DNA of 64,000 nt from Agrobacterium tumefaciens (GCF_005221385.1 NZ_CP039903.1:1240001-1304000), one strand, 5' to 3'; shown: positions 35,450-46,416, numbered from the stretch's first letter. The notes: generated from the sequence alone by a model not told the origin. Numbers and translations are program-made.

Positions 35450-36250
35450 ATGTCGACATCAGGCACGATCCGCACCGGTATCGGCGGCTGGACATTCGAG
35501 CCATGGGAGGGCACGTTTTATCCGGAAAAACTGCCAAAGAGACGCCAGCTCGAACATGCCAGCCGGCAATTGACGGCAATCGAGGTGAATGGCACCTATT
35601 ACAGCAGCCAGAAGCCCGAGACTTTCGCCAAATGGGCGTCAGAAGTGCCTGATGATTTTATCTTTTCCCTGAAGGCCAGCCGTTTCGTCACCAACCGCAG
35701 GGTTCTGGCCGAGGCCGGCGAATCCATGACGAAGTTTTTGACGCAAGGGTTGACGGAACTCGGGTCCCATCTCGGGCCGATCCTATGGCAATTTGCACCG
35801 ACCAAAAAATTCGACGCGGATGATTTCGGCGCCTTTCTGGCGCTCCTGCCGGAGAAACAGGATGGTATCGGTCTTCGCCATGTGGTCGAAGTGCGCAACC
35901 CGACATTTCAGGTGCCGGAATTCATCGATCTTCTTGCCAGGCACAAGGTCGCAGTCGTTTGCGCCGATCACCACGATTATCCGATGCTGCCTGACGTTAC
36001 GGCCGACTTCGTCTATTGCCGCCTGCAAAAGGGCGAAGATGACATCGCAACCTGTTACCCGAAGTCAGAGATCGGCCATTGGGCAGAACGGGTCAAGACC
36101 TATGCGGCAGGCGGCGTGCCGGACGATCTACCGCTGATCGCGCCCGACCGGAAAGCGGAAAAGACGCCGCGCGACGTTTTCGCCTTCTTCATCACCGGCG
36201 GCAAGGTCAATGCACCCAACGGTGCGCAGGAATTGCAAAAGGCTGTCTGA
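35450..36250 (+). CDS. DUF72 family protein
   Basis: 266 residues. The opening IRTGIGGWTFEPWEGTFYP, then VNGTYYSSQKPETFAKWA and later FVYCRLQKG fit the DUF72 (YecE) TIM-barrel-like family. Function is not established. It stands alone between uvrA and dusA. Confidence 0.85.
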   Translation: MSTSGTIRTGIGGWTFEPWEGTFYPEKLPKRRQLEHASRQLTAIEVNGTYYSSQKPETFAKWASEVPDDFIFSLKASRFVTNRRVLAEAGESMTKFLTQGLTELGSHLGPILWQFAPTKKFDADDFGAFLALLPEKQDGIGLRHVVEVRNPTFQVPEFIDLLARHKVAVVCADHHDYPMLPDVTADFVYCRLQKGEDDIATCYPKSEIGHWAERVKTYAAGGVPDDLPLIAPDRKAEKTPRDVFAFFITGGKVNAPNGAQELQKAV

Positions 36251-36353
36251 GTGATGCGGTGACGCTGAACACCGGATGTCGCAGCGTCACCCGGCAAGTC
36301 GTCGTGTCGGTCTAAACGGAGTTGCCGGACCTGCTCCAGCCTTTCGTTTTTCC

Positions 36354-36400
36354 GCATTTTCCGGACGTGAAACCGCTACGCACTTTTATTGGGAATGCTC
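36354..36400 (-). repeat. Dispersed intergenic repeat, copy 1
   Basis: On the - strand this reads GAGCATTCCC, then AAAAGTGCG, GCGGTTT and ACGTCCGGAAAATGC. The same ordered blocks recur on the + strand at 46417-46462. It lies in the 239-bp space between DUF72 and dusA. Confidence 0.7.
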
Positions 36401-36489
36401 TAAGCGATTTCCCGATTGAGACTGCGAAACTCTTCGCAACATCCTTGTCACCGGCGGCATAAAAATCGCAGGAAGGCCGTTTCCGGCCC

Positions 36490-37500
36490 TCAGCCCGCCA
36501 GTTCCTTCGTCGGGTTGAAATCGACCGCGGCGAAAGCCGCCTCGATCACCTCGGGCCCTGCCCCCGGACGGGTGGCATCGCTGGAGAGAATTTGCCGGAA
36601 ACGGCGCGCCCCCGGCATGCCCTGAAACAAACCGACCATATGACGGGTGACGTGGTTGAGACGTCCACCCTCGCCAATATAGCCGGCGGCATAGGCCATC
36701 ATCGTGTCGCGCAACCCCATCCAGTCAGGTTGCCGGGCCTCGCCACCGTAGATGCGGTGATCGACATCGGCGAGAATGGATGTGTTATGATAAGCGGCGC
36801 GGCCGAGCATGACGCCATCCATATGCTGCAGATGGTCACAAGCCTGATCAAGATCGGCGATGCCGCCGTTGATGCCGACGAAGACGTCAGGATTTTCCCG
36901 CTTCATGCGATAGACGAGCTCATAATCGAGCGGCGGCACCTCGCGGTTTTCCTTCGGTGAAAGGCCTTGCAGCCAGGCTTTCCGCGCATGGATCCACACG
37001 GCATCCGCACCGGCCGCGACAACACGCCCCAGAAAATCCGGCAAGACGGTTTCCGGTTCCTGATCATCCACCCCAATGCGGCATTTGACCGTCACCGGCA
37101 CAGTCGCAACCGCCTTCATCGCCGAAACGCACTGCGCCACGACATCAGGCTCGCGCATCAGGCAGGCGCCGAAGGTGCCGGATTGTACGCGGTCCGATGG
37201 GCAACCGACATTGAGGTTGATCTCGTCATACCGGTAATCTTCGGCAATCCGCACCGCTTCGGCAAGCTTGGCCGGATCAGATCCGCCAAGCTGCAGCGCA
37301 ACGGGATGTTCCTGTGGATGGTAACCGAGCAGCCTGTCACGCTGGCCATGGATGATGGCGTCGGCAACGATCATTTCGGTAAACAGCAGGGCGCGCTTCG
37401 ACAACTGCCGGTGCAGAAATCTGCACCTCGTGTCCGTCCAATCGATCATCGGGGCCACGGCGAAGATTTTTCCGCCGTTTGCAAGCGCTTGTCTGTACAT
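36490..37500 (-). CDS. dusA: tRNA-dihydrouridine synthase A
   Basis: 336 residues. FMN-binding TIM barrel with FAVAPMIDWTD at the start, the catalytic Cys100 in NLNVGCPSDRVQ, and DGVMLGRAAYHN. It reduces uridines in the D-loop of tRNAs. DusA type is indicated by RCRFLHRQLS and the length. Divergent from the FAH-family gene. Confidence 0.93.
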   Translation of the reverse strand: MYRQALANGGKIFAVAPMIDWTDTRCRFLHRQLSKRALLFTEMIVADAIIHGQRDRLLGYHPQEHPVALQLGGSDPAKLAEAVRIAEDYRYDEINLNVGCPSDRVQSGTFGACLMREPDVVAQCVSAMKAVATVPVTVKCRIGVDDQEPETVLPDFLGRVVAAGADAVWIHARKAWLQGLSPKENREVPPLDYELVYRMKRENPDVFVGINGGIADLDQACDHLQHMDGVMLGRAAYHNTSILADVDHRIYGGEARQPDWMGLRDTMMAYAAGYIGEGGRLNHVTRHMVGLFQGMPGARRFRQILSSDATRPGAGPEVIEAAFAAVDFNPTKELAG

Positions 37501-37638
37501 GGATTAACCTCTTTGCGCCGGCTTCTACAGCAAAGGACTGTAAAAAGCCAGTTTTGCCCTCGACAGCATTTTCAACTGGAAATCAGCCCGGAATCGCGGG
37601 ACAAGAATTGCACCTTAAAGAGACGACAGGAAATTCCC

Positions 37639-38328
37639 ATGGCCGCCACCGTCATCCCCGCCCCGAAACCCGTCCTCCTGCCCGTTGAAGGCACGGGCGA
37701 CATGTTCCCCGTGCGGCGGGTCTATTGCGTCGGTCGTAATTATGCCGATCACGCCATCGAGATGGGCCACGATCCCTCGCGCGAGCCGCCCTTCTATTTC
37801 CAGAAAAACCCGGACAATCTGCTGCCCGCCGGCAATGACTTCCCCTATCCGCCCCTGTCCTCGAACGTGCATTACGAAGTTGAATGCGTCGTGGTGCTGA
37901 AAAGTGGCGGCGCAGATATTCCTGCAACCGAGGCGCTGAACCATGTCTGGGGTTATGCCGTCGGTATCGACATGACCCGCCGCGACCTGCAGGACGGGCT
38001 GAAGAAGATGGGCCGCTCCTGGGAAGGCGCCAAGGCGTTCGAATATTCCGCACCGGTTTCGCCAATTGTTCCCGCGGACCAGATAGGCCATCCCACCACT
38101 GGCGCGATCTGGCTTGATGTCAATGGTGAGCGCAAGCAGACGGGCGATCTCGCGCAGATGATCTGGAAGGTGCCGGAAGTGATCGCCGAGCTTTCGAAGC
38201 TCTTCACGCTTGCCGCTGGCGACGTGATCATGACCGGCACGCCGGCCGGCGTCGGCCCGATCGTGCGCGGTGACAGAATCGAGTGTGGCGTCGATGGTGT
38301 CGGCACACTGTCGGTCACGGTCGCCTGA
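37639..38328 (+). CDS. Fumarylacetoacetate hydrolase family protein
   Basis: 229 residues. The motif VYCVGRNYADHAIEMG and the metal ligands Glu80 and Glu82 (YEVEC) with Asp111 (GIDMT) are those of the FAH fold, as is DVIMTGTPAGVGP. Such enzymes hydrolyse or decarboxylate 3-keto acids, including fumarylpyruvate. The substrate cannot be told here. Followed by a gamma-carbonic-anhydrase-like gene 35 bp on. Confidence 0.85.
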   Translation: MAATVIPAPKPVLLPVEGTGDMFPVRRVYCVGRNYADHAIEMGHDPSREPPFYFQKNPDNLLPAGNDFPYPPLSSNVHYEVECVVVLKSGGADIPATEALNHVWGYAVGIDMTRRDLQDGLKKMGRSWEGAKAFEYSAPVSPIVPADQIGHPTTGAIWLDVNGERKQTGDLAQMIWKVPEVIAELSKLFTLAAGDVIMTGTPAGVGPIVRGDRIECGVDGVGTLSVTVA

Positions 38329-38363
38329 TCGCTGCCGGCGCATAATCCAGAGGGAGAAACCGA

Positions 38364-38897
38364 ATGCCGCTTTACCGCCTCGCCGACCGGGTGCCGCAGA
38401 CCCCAGCAGCGGATCGTTACTGGGTCGCGCCTGATGCCAATGTCATCGGCTCGGTGACGCTCGGCGAAGATGTCGGCATCTGGTTCGGAGCGACATTGCG
38501 CGGCGATAATGAGCCGATCAGTATCGGGCGTGGCACCAATATTCAGGAAGGGGCGATGGTGCACAGCGATCCCGGCTTTGCCGCGACCATCGGCGAAATG
38601 TGCACCATCGGCCACCACGCCATAGTGCATGGCTGCAGCATCGGCGACAATTCACTCATCGGCATGGGCGCGACGATCCTGAACGGAGCAAAGATCGGCC
38701 GCAACTGCCTCGTCGGCGCCAATGCTCTGGTCACGGAAGGCAAGGAATTTCCGGATAATTCACTAATCGTCGGATCGCCGGCGCGGGCCATCCGCACGCT
38801 GGATGACGAAGCCGTCGCCGGCCTGCGTCGTTCTGCGGAAAAATACATCGAGAACTGGAAGCGTTTTTCGAAAGATCTGGCGATTGTCGAAGGATGA
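38364..38897 (+). CDS. Gamma-carbonic-anhydrase-like hexapeptide-repeat protein
   Basis: 177 residues with left-handed beta-helix hexapeptide repeats. The zinc ligands of the gamma class are in place: His67 (MVHSDP), His84 and His89 (GHHAIVHGC). It may be an active carbonic anhydrase or a related transferase-like protein. Confidence 0.85.
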   Translation: MPLYRLADRVPQTPAADRYWVAPDANVIGSVTLGEDVGIWFGATLRGDNEPISIGRGTNIQEGAMVHSDPGFAATIGEMCTIGHHAIVHGCSIGDNSLIGMGATILNGAKIGRNCLVGANALVTEGKEFPDNSLIVGSPARAIRTLDDEAVAGLRRSAEKYIENWKRFSKDLAIVEG

Positions 38898-38934
38898 GCA
38901 ACGCGGGCAGCGATGCCCGCCCCGCAAACGATGC

Positions 38935-39348
38935 CTATGACGCGCAGTTAGCGCAGAGACCGCGAATCTCGATGGTGGTCTTTTCCGCCTTGAACTTGCT
39001 GTCCTTCACCCAGCGCTCAAGGCGGTGGTCGATCTCGTGATCGTGGAATTCCGTCACCTGCCCGCAGGATTCGCAGATGGCAAACGCCACCGTTCCATGA
39101 TGATTTGAGCAGCATTCGGCCTGTGTATGCGTGCAGGCAACGAAGGCGTTGAGGCTTTCCAGCCGGTGCACGAGACCAAACTCCACCAGCTTTTCCAGCG
39201 CCCGGTAAACCTGCAGCGGCGCGCGGAAACCGTCGTCCCGCAGCTTGTCGAGGATCATATAGGCGCTGAGCGGCTGATGCGCGTTTGAAAGGGCATTCAT
39301 GACCAGCGACTGGTTCTTGGTAAGGTTCTGCTGGGGTTGAGCATTCAT
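38935..39348 (-). CDS. zur: Zinc uptake regulator Zur (Fur family)
   Basis: 137 residues. Winged helix N-terminus (YMILDKLRDDGF, APLQVYRALEKL), then metal sites: CTHTQAECC, HHGTVAFAICESCG, the HDHEIDHRLE block and CANC at the end. The context decides Zur over Fur: its start overlaps the stop of znuB by ATGA, so it is co-transcribed with the zinc transporter it would repress when zinc is sufficient. Confidence 0.93.
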   Translation of the reverse strand: MNAQPQQNLTKNQSLVMNALSNAHQPLSAYMILDKLRDDGFRAPLQVYRALEKLVEFGLVHRLESLNAFVACTHTQAECCSNHHGTVAFAICESCGQVTEFHDHEIDHRLERWVKDSKFKAEKTTIEIRGLCANCAS

Positions 39349-40163
39349 GACTTGCCTCCTTCATCCGCGGAGCGGGAAAAACCCGGCGCCGGCAACAGGC
39401 TTATAACGAACAGGATCACGGCGGCAACCACGATGGAGGGGCCGGACGGCGTATCATAGGTCAGCGAGCCGAACAGGCCACCGATAACGGCAATGGCGCC
39501 GATCAGCGAAGCGACCACTGCCATCACCTCTGGCGTGGCGGAAAAACGTCTGGCGGTGGCGGCCGGTATGATCAGCAGCGAGGTGATGAGCATGATGCCG
39601 ACCACCTTCATCGCAATCGCGATCACCAGCGCCATCAGCAGCGTAAAGATGAGCTTCGCCCGCTCGGGGTTCAGCCCTTCGGCTTCGGCCAGTTCGGTAT
39701 TGACGGTGGAGGCGAGCAGCGACCGCCACAGGAACACCATGGAGACGATGACCACCAGCCCGCCACCCCAGATCAGCGCGATATCGCTGCGGGTGACAGC
39801 GAGAATATCACCGAACAGGAACGACACGAGATCGATACGCACCCAGCTCATGAAGGCGACAATGACGAGACCAATGGCCAGCGCCGAATGGGACAGGATG
39901 CCAAGCAATGCATCGGACGACAGCGCCTGCCGCCGCTGGAGAAAAATCAGCAGGATCGAAACAGCGGATGCCACCAGAAAAACGCTGACGATGAGGTTGA
40001 GCTGCAACAGCAGCGAGAGCGCCACACCAAGCAGCGCCGAATGGGCCATCGTATCTCCGAAATAGGCCATACGTCGCCAGACGACGAAACAGCCGAGAGG
40101 CCCGGCGGTAAGAGCAACGCCAATTCCGGCGACCATGGCGCGAACGAAGAAGTCGTCAAACAT
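39345..40163 (-). CDS. znuB: Zinc ABC transporter permease
   Basis: 272 residues with about eight membrane helices. The segment GDTMAHSALLGVAL and the later MLITSLLIIPAATAR are typical of ABC-3 family permeases (ZnuB/MntB). The ATG at 40163 overlaps the end of znuC by 8 nt. An upstream frame in His codons belongs to the znuC tail and is not part of the protein. Confidence 0.95.
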   Translation of the reverse strand: MFDDFFVRAMVAGIGVALTAGPLGCFVVWRRMAYFGDTMAHSALLGVALSLLLQLNLIVSVFLVASAVSILLIFLQRRQALSSDALLGILSHSALAIGLVIVAFMSWVRIDLVSFLFGDILAVTRSDIALIWGGGLVVIVSMVFLWRSLLASTVNTELAEAEGLNPERAKLIFTLLMALVIAIAMKVVGIMLITSLLIIPAATARRFSATPEVMAVVASLIGAIAVIGGLFGSLTYDTPSGPSIVVAAVILFVISLLPAPGFSRSADEGGKS

Positions 40164-41088
40164 GCCGTTCTCCCTGCGCGTGTTTCGAGGGCGCATGGTC
40201 CCCATGCTCATGCTCATGCTCATGTTCATGGCCGCAACCGCATTCGCCATGGTCATCATGATGGTGGTCATGATCATGAGCGTGGTGGTGGCCATCGTCA
40301 GGATGGCAATGATCCGTCACCGAACCATCCGCGTGCTGCACCCGACCATCGGGCAGATGGGTGTGGTCGTGATGGTGGCTATAGACGGCAAGCGCCTTGG
40401 CGGCAGACCCGCCGAACAGCCGCATATATTCCGGGCTCTGGCTCACCGCCTGCGGCGTTCCCCGGCAGCAGACATGGCCGTTCAGGCAGATCACGGTATC
40501 GGTTTCCGCCATCACCACATGCAGGTCATGCGAGATTAACAGAATTCCGCAATTACTTGAATTTCTAATATTTTTTATCAGATCATAGAGCGCGATCTCG
40601 CCGGAAAAATCGACGCCCTGCACGGGTTCGTCAAGCACCAGCAGATCGGGCTTGCGGGCAATGGCGCGGGCCAGAAGAGCGCGCTGGAACTCACCGCCGG
40701 ACAGATGCTGCACTTCCGCATTGGCAAGATGCGCAATGCCAGTCGCATTCAATGCCGCATCGATTTCGCGCGCGGGCAGCGGCCCGGTCAGTGTCATCAG
40801 ACGGCGCACCGAAAGCGGCATGGTCCAGTCCACGGAAAGCTTCTGCGGCACATAACCGACGCGCAGGCCGGCAACGCGCGACACGTCACCCTCGGTTGGT
40901 TTCACCACACCGATCGCCATTTTTGCGCTGGTGGATTTGCCCGAACCGTTCGGGCCGATCAGCGTGACGATCTCGCCCTTGCTGACAGAAAACTCCACAC
41001 CGCGCACCAGCCAGCGGCCATTGCGCTGCACGCCGGCATTGGCAAGGGAAACCAGTATATCGTTACCCTGACGGGCGGAATGAAGCAT
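40156..41088 (-). CDS. znuC: Zinc ABC transporter ATPase with long His-rich tail
   Basis: 310 residues. Walker A GPNGSGKST near 44-52, signature LSGGEFQR and Walker B LLVLDEP. The last 75 residues contain more than 25 His with Asp/Glu/Cys (for example HHHAHDHDHHHDDHGECG), probably a cytoplasmic zinc-binding tail. ATP hydrolysis drives zinc import through ZnuB. Divergent from znuA across two candidate Zur boxes. Confidence 0.95.
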   Translation of the reverse strand: MLHSARQGNDILVSLANAGVQRNGRWLVRGVEFSVSKGEIVTLIGPNGSGKSTSAKMAIGVVKPTEGDVSRVAGLRVGYVPQKLSVDWTMPLSVRRLMTLTGPLPAREIDAALNATGIAHLANAEVQHLSGGEFQRALLARAIARKPDLLVLDEPVQGVDFSGEIALYDLIKNIRNSSNCGILLISHDLHVVMAETDTVICLNGHVCCRGTPQAVSQSPEYMRLFGGSAAKALAVYSHHHDHTHLPDGRVQHADGSVTDHCHPDDGHHHAHDHDHHHDDHGECGCGHEHEHEHEHGDHAPSKHAQGERHV

Positions 41089-41124
41089 GGGATTGTCCGT
41101 TCGGCGATGTTGCCTACCGCTATT

Positions 41125-41167
41125 GCATACGTTATAGAGTTACGCAATAAATGTAATAACATAACTA
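41125..41167. promoter_or_regulatory. Candidate Zur boxes between znuC and znuA
   Basis: Two imperfect AT-rich dyads: 41125-41145 (around ACGTTATAGAGTTAC) and 41149-41167, which on the - strand reads GTTATGTTATTACATT. The second closely resembles the Zur operator reported for Alphaproteobacteria as I recall it. Position between divergent zinc genes supports it. Confidence 0.65.
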
Positions 41168-41192
41168 TACTTCTTCAAGTGGAGTGCATTTC

Positions 41193-42182
41193 ATGAAATC
41201 GATCCTGATCCCGCTCATGGCGTCGGTGGCAATAGCGGCCGCCGCTTCCGGCGCCACAGCCGCGCCCGATGTCGTGGTCTCGATCAAGCCCATCCACTCT
41301 CTCGTCGCGGCCATCATGCGGGGCGTGGGCGAACCGCAGCTCATCGTCGAGGGTGCAGCTTCGCCCCATACCTATAATCTTCGTCCATCCAATGCGCGCA
41401 AGCTTGAAAAGGCGGATGTGGTGTTCTGGGTCGGGCCGGGGCTGGAAGCCTTCCTGGAAAAACCGCTCGAGGCACTGGCCACAAAGGCAACCGTGGTGGA
41501 ACTGGAAGACGCCAAGGGCCTGGAAAAGCTGCCCTTCCGCGAAGGCGGCCCCTTTGAAGCACATGACCATGGCGACGAAGGGCATAACGGCCACGCCGAA
41601 GAGGAAGGCGCGCACGATCATGGACACGACCATGCGGAGGGTCACGAGGACCATGATCACGGCGCATACGACACCCATCTCTGGCTCGATCCCACCAATG
41701 CCAAGGCCATGGCGCAGACGATCGAGACCGCGCTGATCGCGGCCGACGCGGGCAATGCCGCGACCTATCAGGCCAACACCAAAAAACTGATCGACGATCT
41801 CGATGCGCTCGACACGGAACTGGCTGAAACGGTCAAGCCGATCAAGGACAAGCCATTCATCGTCTTCCACGATGCCTATCAATATTTCGAGCATCGTTAT
41901 GGCGTGAAGACGGCGGGGTCGATCACCGTCAGCCCCGAGACCCTGCCCGGCGCAGATCGCGTCAAGCAGATGCAGGAAAAAGTTCGCCAGCTGGGCGCAA
42001 CCTGTGTCTTCGCCGAGCCGCAATTCGAGCCGAAACTGATCTCGGTCATCACCGAAGGGACGGCAGCGAAATCCGCGACGCTCGATCCGGAAGCGGCCAC
42101 GCTGGAGCCCGGTCCAGACCTCTATTTCAAGCTGATGCGCGGCATTGCCGGCTCGCTGAAGGATTGCCTGGCCCAGCCGTGA
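41193..42182 (+). CDS. znuA: Zinc ABC transporter periplasmic binding protein
   Basis: 329 residues with a signal peptide (about 1-24, ending ATAA). Cluster A-1/ZnuA fold with metal ligand His in ASPHTYNLRPS, a His/Asp/Glu-rich loop (about 118-153) that marks ZnuA over manganese binders, then HLWLDP and FHDAYQYFEHRYG. GGAG lies 8 nt before the ATG at 41193. Confidence 0.95.
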   Translation: MKSILIPLMASVAIAAAASGATAAPDVVVSIKPIHSLVAAIMRGVGEPQLIVEGAASPHTYNLRPSNARKLEKADVVFWVGPGLEAFLEKPLEALATKATVVELEDAKGLEKLPFREGGPFEAHDHGDEGHNGHAEEEGAHDHGHDHAEGHEDHDHGAYDTHLWLDPTNAKAMAQTIETALIAADAGNAATYQANTKKLIDDLDALDTELAETVKPIKDKPFIVFHDAYQYFEHRYGVKTAGSITVSPETLPGADRVKQMQEKVRQLGATCVFAEPQFEPKLISVITEGTAAKSATLDPEAATLEPGPDLYFKLMRGIAGSLKDCLAQP

Positions 42183-42200
42183 GCGATAACGCTTCTTTTC

Positions 42201-42313
42201 CGTCATTCCGGCCTTGAGCCGGAATCCAGCCGACGCGCATCCGCGCGACGGGGAGACTCCTTTCAGCCCAAGGACTTGGGCTGGCTGGATGCCGGCTCGA
42301 GGCCGGCATGACG
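42201..42313. repeat. 113-bp palindromic intergenic element (RIME-like)
   Basis: Outer 31-bp arms (42201-42231 and 42283-42313) are inverted copies with three mismatches. Each arm contains its own small palindrome (around CCGGCCTTGAGCCGG), and the centre holds a 9-bp hairpin (42264-42283). The nested palindromes suit a rhizobial mosaic repeat such as RIME. It fills the gap between znuA and the LacI gene. Confidence 0.75.
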
Positions 42314-42373
42314 GCGAGTAGGTGGCAACCCGCAACACAGTCGGGTGCAAAGCATCGATTCCGACGCTACTCT

Positions 42374-43456
<1,083 letters not shown>

Positions 43457-43782
43457 TCATAGATAGCTTTTGCGCTGTTGCAAAGGCAAACGTCCCCTCG
43501 CGCCGTTCGGCCTCATCCTGTCATGCCTCAATTCAGCTATAACGATGCAGGTGCAGAAAATAAATCCGCCCAGAAGACCGCTCCTGCAGCCACGAAACCC
43601 AGGCATTCGGAATATACCAAAATTAATTCTTCAAATTAAAAAATAACCACAATTAATTGATATATATATCAAAAATATCAGAATATTAAGACAAGACCAC
43701 TTCTTGACCGCGTAATGCTGATGACGGACACTTTTACCCCCACAAGTCAGCAATCAAGGGCATGACGGCACGTTTGTTTTAC

Positions 43783-43794
43783 GGTAACGTTGCC
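43783..43794. promoter_or_regulatory. LacI-type operator upstream of the beta-mannosidase gene
   Basis: GGTAACGTTGCC, a near-perfect palindrome with the central CG and AACGTT core common in LacI-family operators. It is 122 bp before the mannosidase start. The rest of 43427-43915 holds an AT-rich run (43610-43690) and a hairpin but no gene. Confidence 0.6.
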
Positions 43795-43823
43795 GAAGGG
43801 AGAAGATCGTGAAGCTGAGCGAA

Positions 43824-43845
43824 CCGGCAAAAGCCGTTTTGCCGG
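43824..43845. other. Perfect hairpin in the mannosidase leader
   Basis: CCGGCAAAA/TTTTGCCGG with a GCCG loop, 71 bp before the coding start. It could be a leader structure or an attenuator. No U-run follows. Confidence 0.45.
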
Positions 43846-43915
43846 CATCCAGTTCCCCCAGATTCCGACACAAGCCTGCTTCATAATGCCGGGCCGTCTT
43901 CGTTGAATTCATATT

Positions 43916-46381
43916 ATGCAGGGTCCGATCATGATCTCTTCCTCCACGCCCGAAACCACCATCGATCTGGCCGGGCTCTGGCGCCTGAGTTCGGTGGAAG
44001 GAGACCATGCGACCGAGCTTTCCGTTCCGGGAGATATTCATACCGCGCTCAAAAATGCCGGCATCATTCCCGATCCCTACCACGGTGCCAATGAAAACGC
44101 GGTGCAATGGGTGGCGCAGCAGGACTGGATCATTGAGCGCACATTCATCCTCGATGAGGCGGATGCCAGCTGGTATCTCGATATCGATTACCTCGACACC
44201 GTCGCCATCGTCTTCGTCAACGATGTCCCGGTCCTGAGCGCCGACAATTGCTTCCGCCGTTACCGCCCCGATATTTCGCGCGCCGTGCGGCCCGGTGAGA
44301 ACACCATCCGTATCCATTTCCATTCCAACATCGCGGCCGGTGCAGAGCGGCAGGCGCGGCAGCCCTTTTATATTCCCTATCACCCCGGCAATTCGCCGAT
44401 CGCCAATGGCAACATGCTGCGCAAGCCGCAATGCCATTTCGGCTGGGACTGGAACATCGCCATCGCGCCGCTCGGCCTTTACGGCAAAATCCTGCTGAAG
44501 CGCCTCGATACGGCCCGCATCGAGCATGTCGTCACCTCGCAGCACCATGTCGAAGGCGGGGTTGAGCTGCATGTGGCCATCACACTTTTTGCCGAAGGTC
44601 CGGCAAGCCTGCCGGTCTACCTCTCCCTCAACGATGAAAGGCTGCGGCTCGATTGCGGCGTCAGTGCGGGCGAAACGGTGGTCCGCCACGTCTTCTTCGT
44701 GGAAAATCCGGAACTCTGGTGGCCGGCCGGCAGTGGTGAACAAGCACTGTATAGGCTGACCGTGGAACTGCCTGACGAGACCGTTACCCGCCAGATCGGC
44801 TTCAGGACCATCGAGCTTCTGACGGATAAGGATGAAGCGGGCAGCCGCTTCGCCTTCCGCATCAATGGCCGGGAAATCTTCAGCCGCGGCGCCAACTGGA
44901 TTCCAGCAGATGCACTCTATTCGCTGACCAGCCGGGAAAAGACCGAAGACCTTCTCTGCTCCGCGGTCGAGGCCAACATGAACATGATCCGTGTCTGGGG
45001 CGGCGGATTTTATGAGGAAGACTGGTTCTACGATCTCTGCGACCGTCTCGGCCTGCTGGTCTGGCAGGATTTCATGTTCGCCTGCAATCTCTATCCCTGC
45101 AGCGAGGACTTTCTCGACAATGTCGAACACGAGGTCGACTATCAGGTGAAACGCCTCTCCTCGCACCCGTCGATAGCGCTCTGGTGCGGCGACAACGAGT
45201 TGGTGGGCGCTCTGACCTGGTTCGACGAATCCCGCAACAATCGCGACCGTTATCTCGTCGCATATGACCGCCTGAACCGCACCATCGAAAGGGCGCTGAA
45301 AAAAGCCGCCCCCGAAGCACTTTGGTGGCCTTCAAGCCCAGCCTCGGGTTATCTCGATTATGGCGACGCATGGCATGCGGATGGTTCCGGCGACATGCAT
45401 TACTGGTCAGTCTGGCACGAGAACAAGTCGTTCGACAATTATCGCGCGGTCAAGCCGCGCTTCTGCTCCGAATTCGGTTTCCAATCCTATACGTCGATGC
45501 CCGTCATCCGCAGCTATGCGGAAGACAAGGACATGAACATCGCCTCCCCGGTGATCGAGCTGCACCAGAAGAATGTCGGTGGCAACGAGCGCATCGCCGG
45601 CACCATGTTCCGCTACTTCCGCTTCCCGAAGGATTTCGAAAATTTCGTCTATCTGAGCCAGGTCCAGCAGGCGCTGGCCATTCGCACGGCCGTCGATTAC
45701 TGGCGGTCGCTCAAGCCCCATTGCATGGGCACGCTCTACTGGCAGCTCAACGACACCTGGCCGGTCGCCTCATGGTCGAGCCTCGATTATGGCGGCGGCT
45801 GGAAGGCGCTGCATTATGCCGCCCGCCGTTTCTTCCAGCCGGTCACGGTCTCGGCCATTCCCTCCGAGGATGGACGACAGGTGAGCTTCTCCATGGTCAA
45901 CGACACGGCGGAAGACATCGAGATCGACATGAACATCGTTGCGCTGACCATGGACGGCAACCGCGTGCCACTGAAATCCGCAAACGGCACCTGCGCGACG
46001 GACAGGGCTGCAATTTTGACCGAAATCGACATGGACAGCCTGCCTGAAGGTGCAATCCTTGCCTGGAGCTTCATCGCCTCCAATGGCATGACCGGCGAAG
46101 GCCACCATGTGCGCGATACCTACAAGTCGCTGGAGCTTCAGCCCGCCGGACTGACTTTCTCGGTCAGCACGCTGAAAAACGGCCAGTTCGAGATCGATGT
46201 CACGGCAACAGGCCTCGCACTCTTCGTCATGCTGGAAGCCGATCAGCCCGGGCGTTATTCGGATAATCTCTTCGATCTCGCCGCTGGCGAAACGCGCCGT
46301 ATCATCTTCACCCCGAAGGCGGGAAGCGGGCAGCCGCATTTCCGCGTCTTCGATCTTCATACCTGCCAATCCTCGCATTGA
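43916..46381 (+). CDS. Beta-mannosidase (glycoside hydrolase family 2)
   Basis: 821 residues. A GH2 sugar-binding domain, immunoglobulin-like domain and TIM barrel. The acid/base Glu428 lies in WCGDNELV and the nucleophile Glu519 in CSEFGFQSY, as in family 2 mannosidases. No signal peptide, so the enzyme acts in the cytoplasm on imported oligosaccharides. The start may be the ATG at 43916 or at 43931. A divergent LacI regulator and a following aldo-keto reductase suggest a small sugar-use locus. Confidence 0.9.
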   Translation: MQGPIMISSSTPETTIDLAGLWRLSSVEGDHATELSVPGDIHTALKNAGIIPDPYHGANENAVQWVAQQDWIIERTFILDEADASWYLDIDYLDTVAIVFVNDVPVLSADNCFRRYRPDISRAVRPGENTIRIHFHSNIAAGAERQARQPFYIPYHPGNSPIANGNMLRKPQCHFGWDWNIAIAPLGLYGKILLKRLDTARIEHVVTSQHHVEGGVELHVAITLFAEGPASLPVYLSLNDERLRLDCGVSAGETVVRHVFFVENPELWWPAGSGEQALYRLTVELPDETVTRQIGFRTIELLTDKDEAGSRFAFRINGREIFSRGANWIPADALYSLTSREKTEDLLCSAVEANMNMIRVWGGGFYEEDWFYDLCDRLGLLVWQDFMFACNLYPCSEDFLDNVEHEVDYQVKRLSSHPSIALWCGDNELVGALTWFDESRNNRDRYLVAYDRLNRTIERALKKAAPEALWWPSSPASGYLDYGDAWHADGSGDMHYWSVWHENKSFDNYRAVKPRFCSEFGFQSYTSMPVIRSYAEDKDMNIASPVIELHQKNVGGNERIAGTMFRYFRFPKDFENFVYLSQVQQALAIRTAVDYWRSLKPHCMGTLYWQLNDTWPVASWSSLDYGGGWKALHYAARRFFQPVTVSAIPSEDGRQVSFSMVNDTAEDIEIDMNIVALTMDGNRVPLKSANGTCATDRAAILTEIDMDSLPEGAILAWSFIASNGMTGEGHHVRDTYKSLELQPAGLTFSVSTLKNGQFEIDVTATGLALFVMLEADQPGRYSDNLFDLAAGETRRIIFTPKAGSGQPHFRVFDLHTCQSSH

Positions 46382-46416
46382 AACCATGCGGAGAAAGGCA
46401 CAACCATCCCTCTTTG

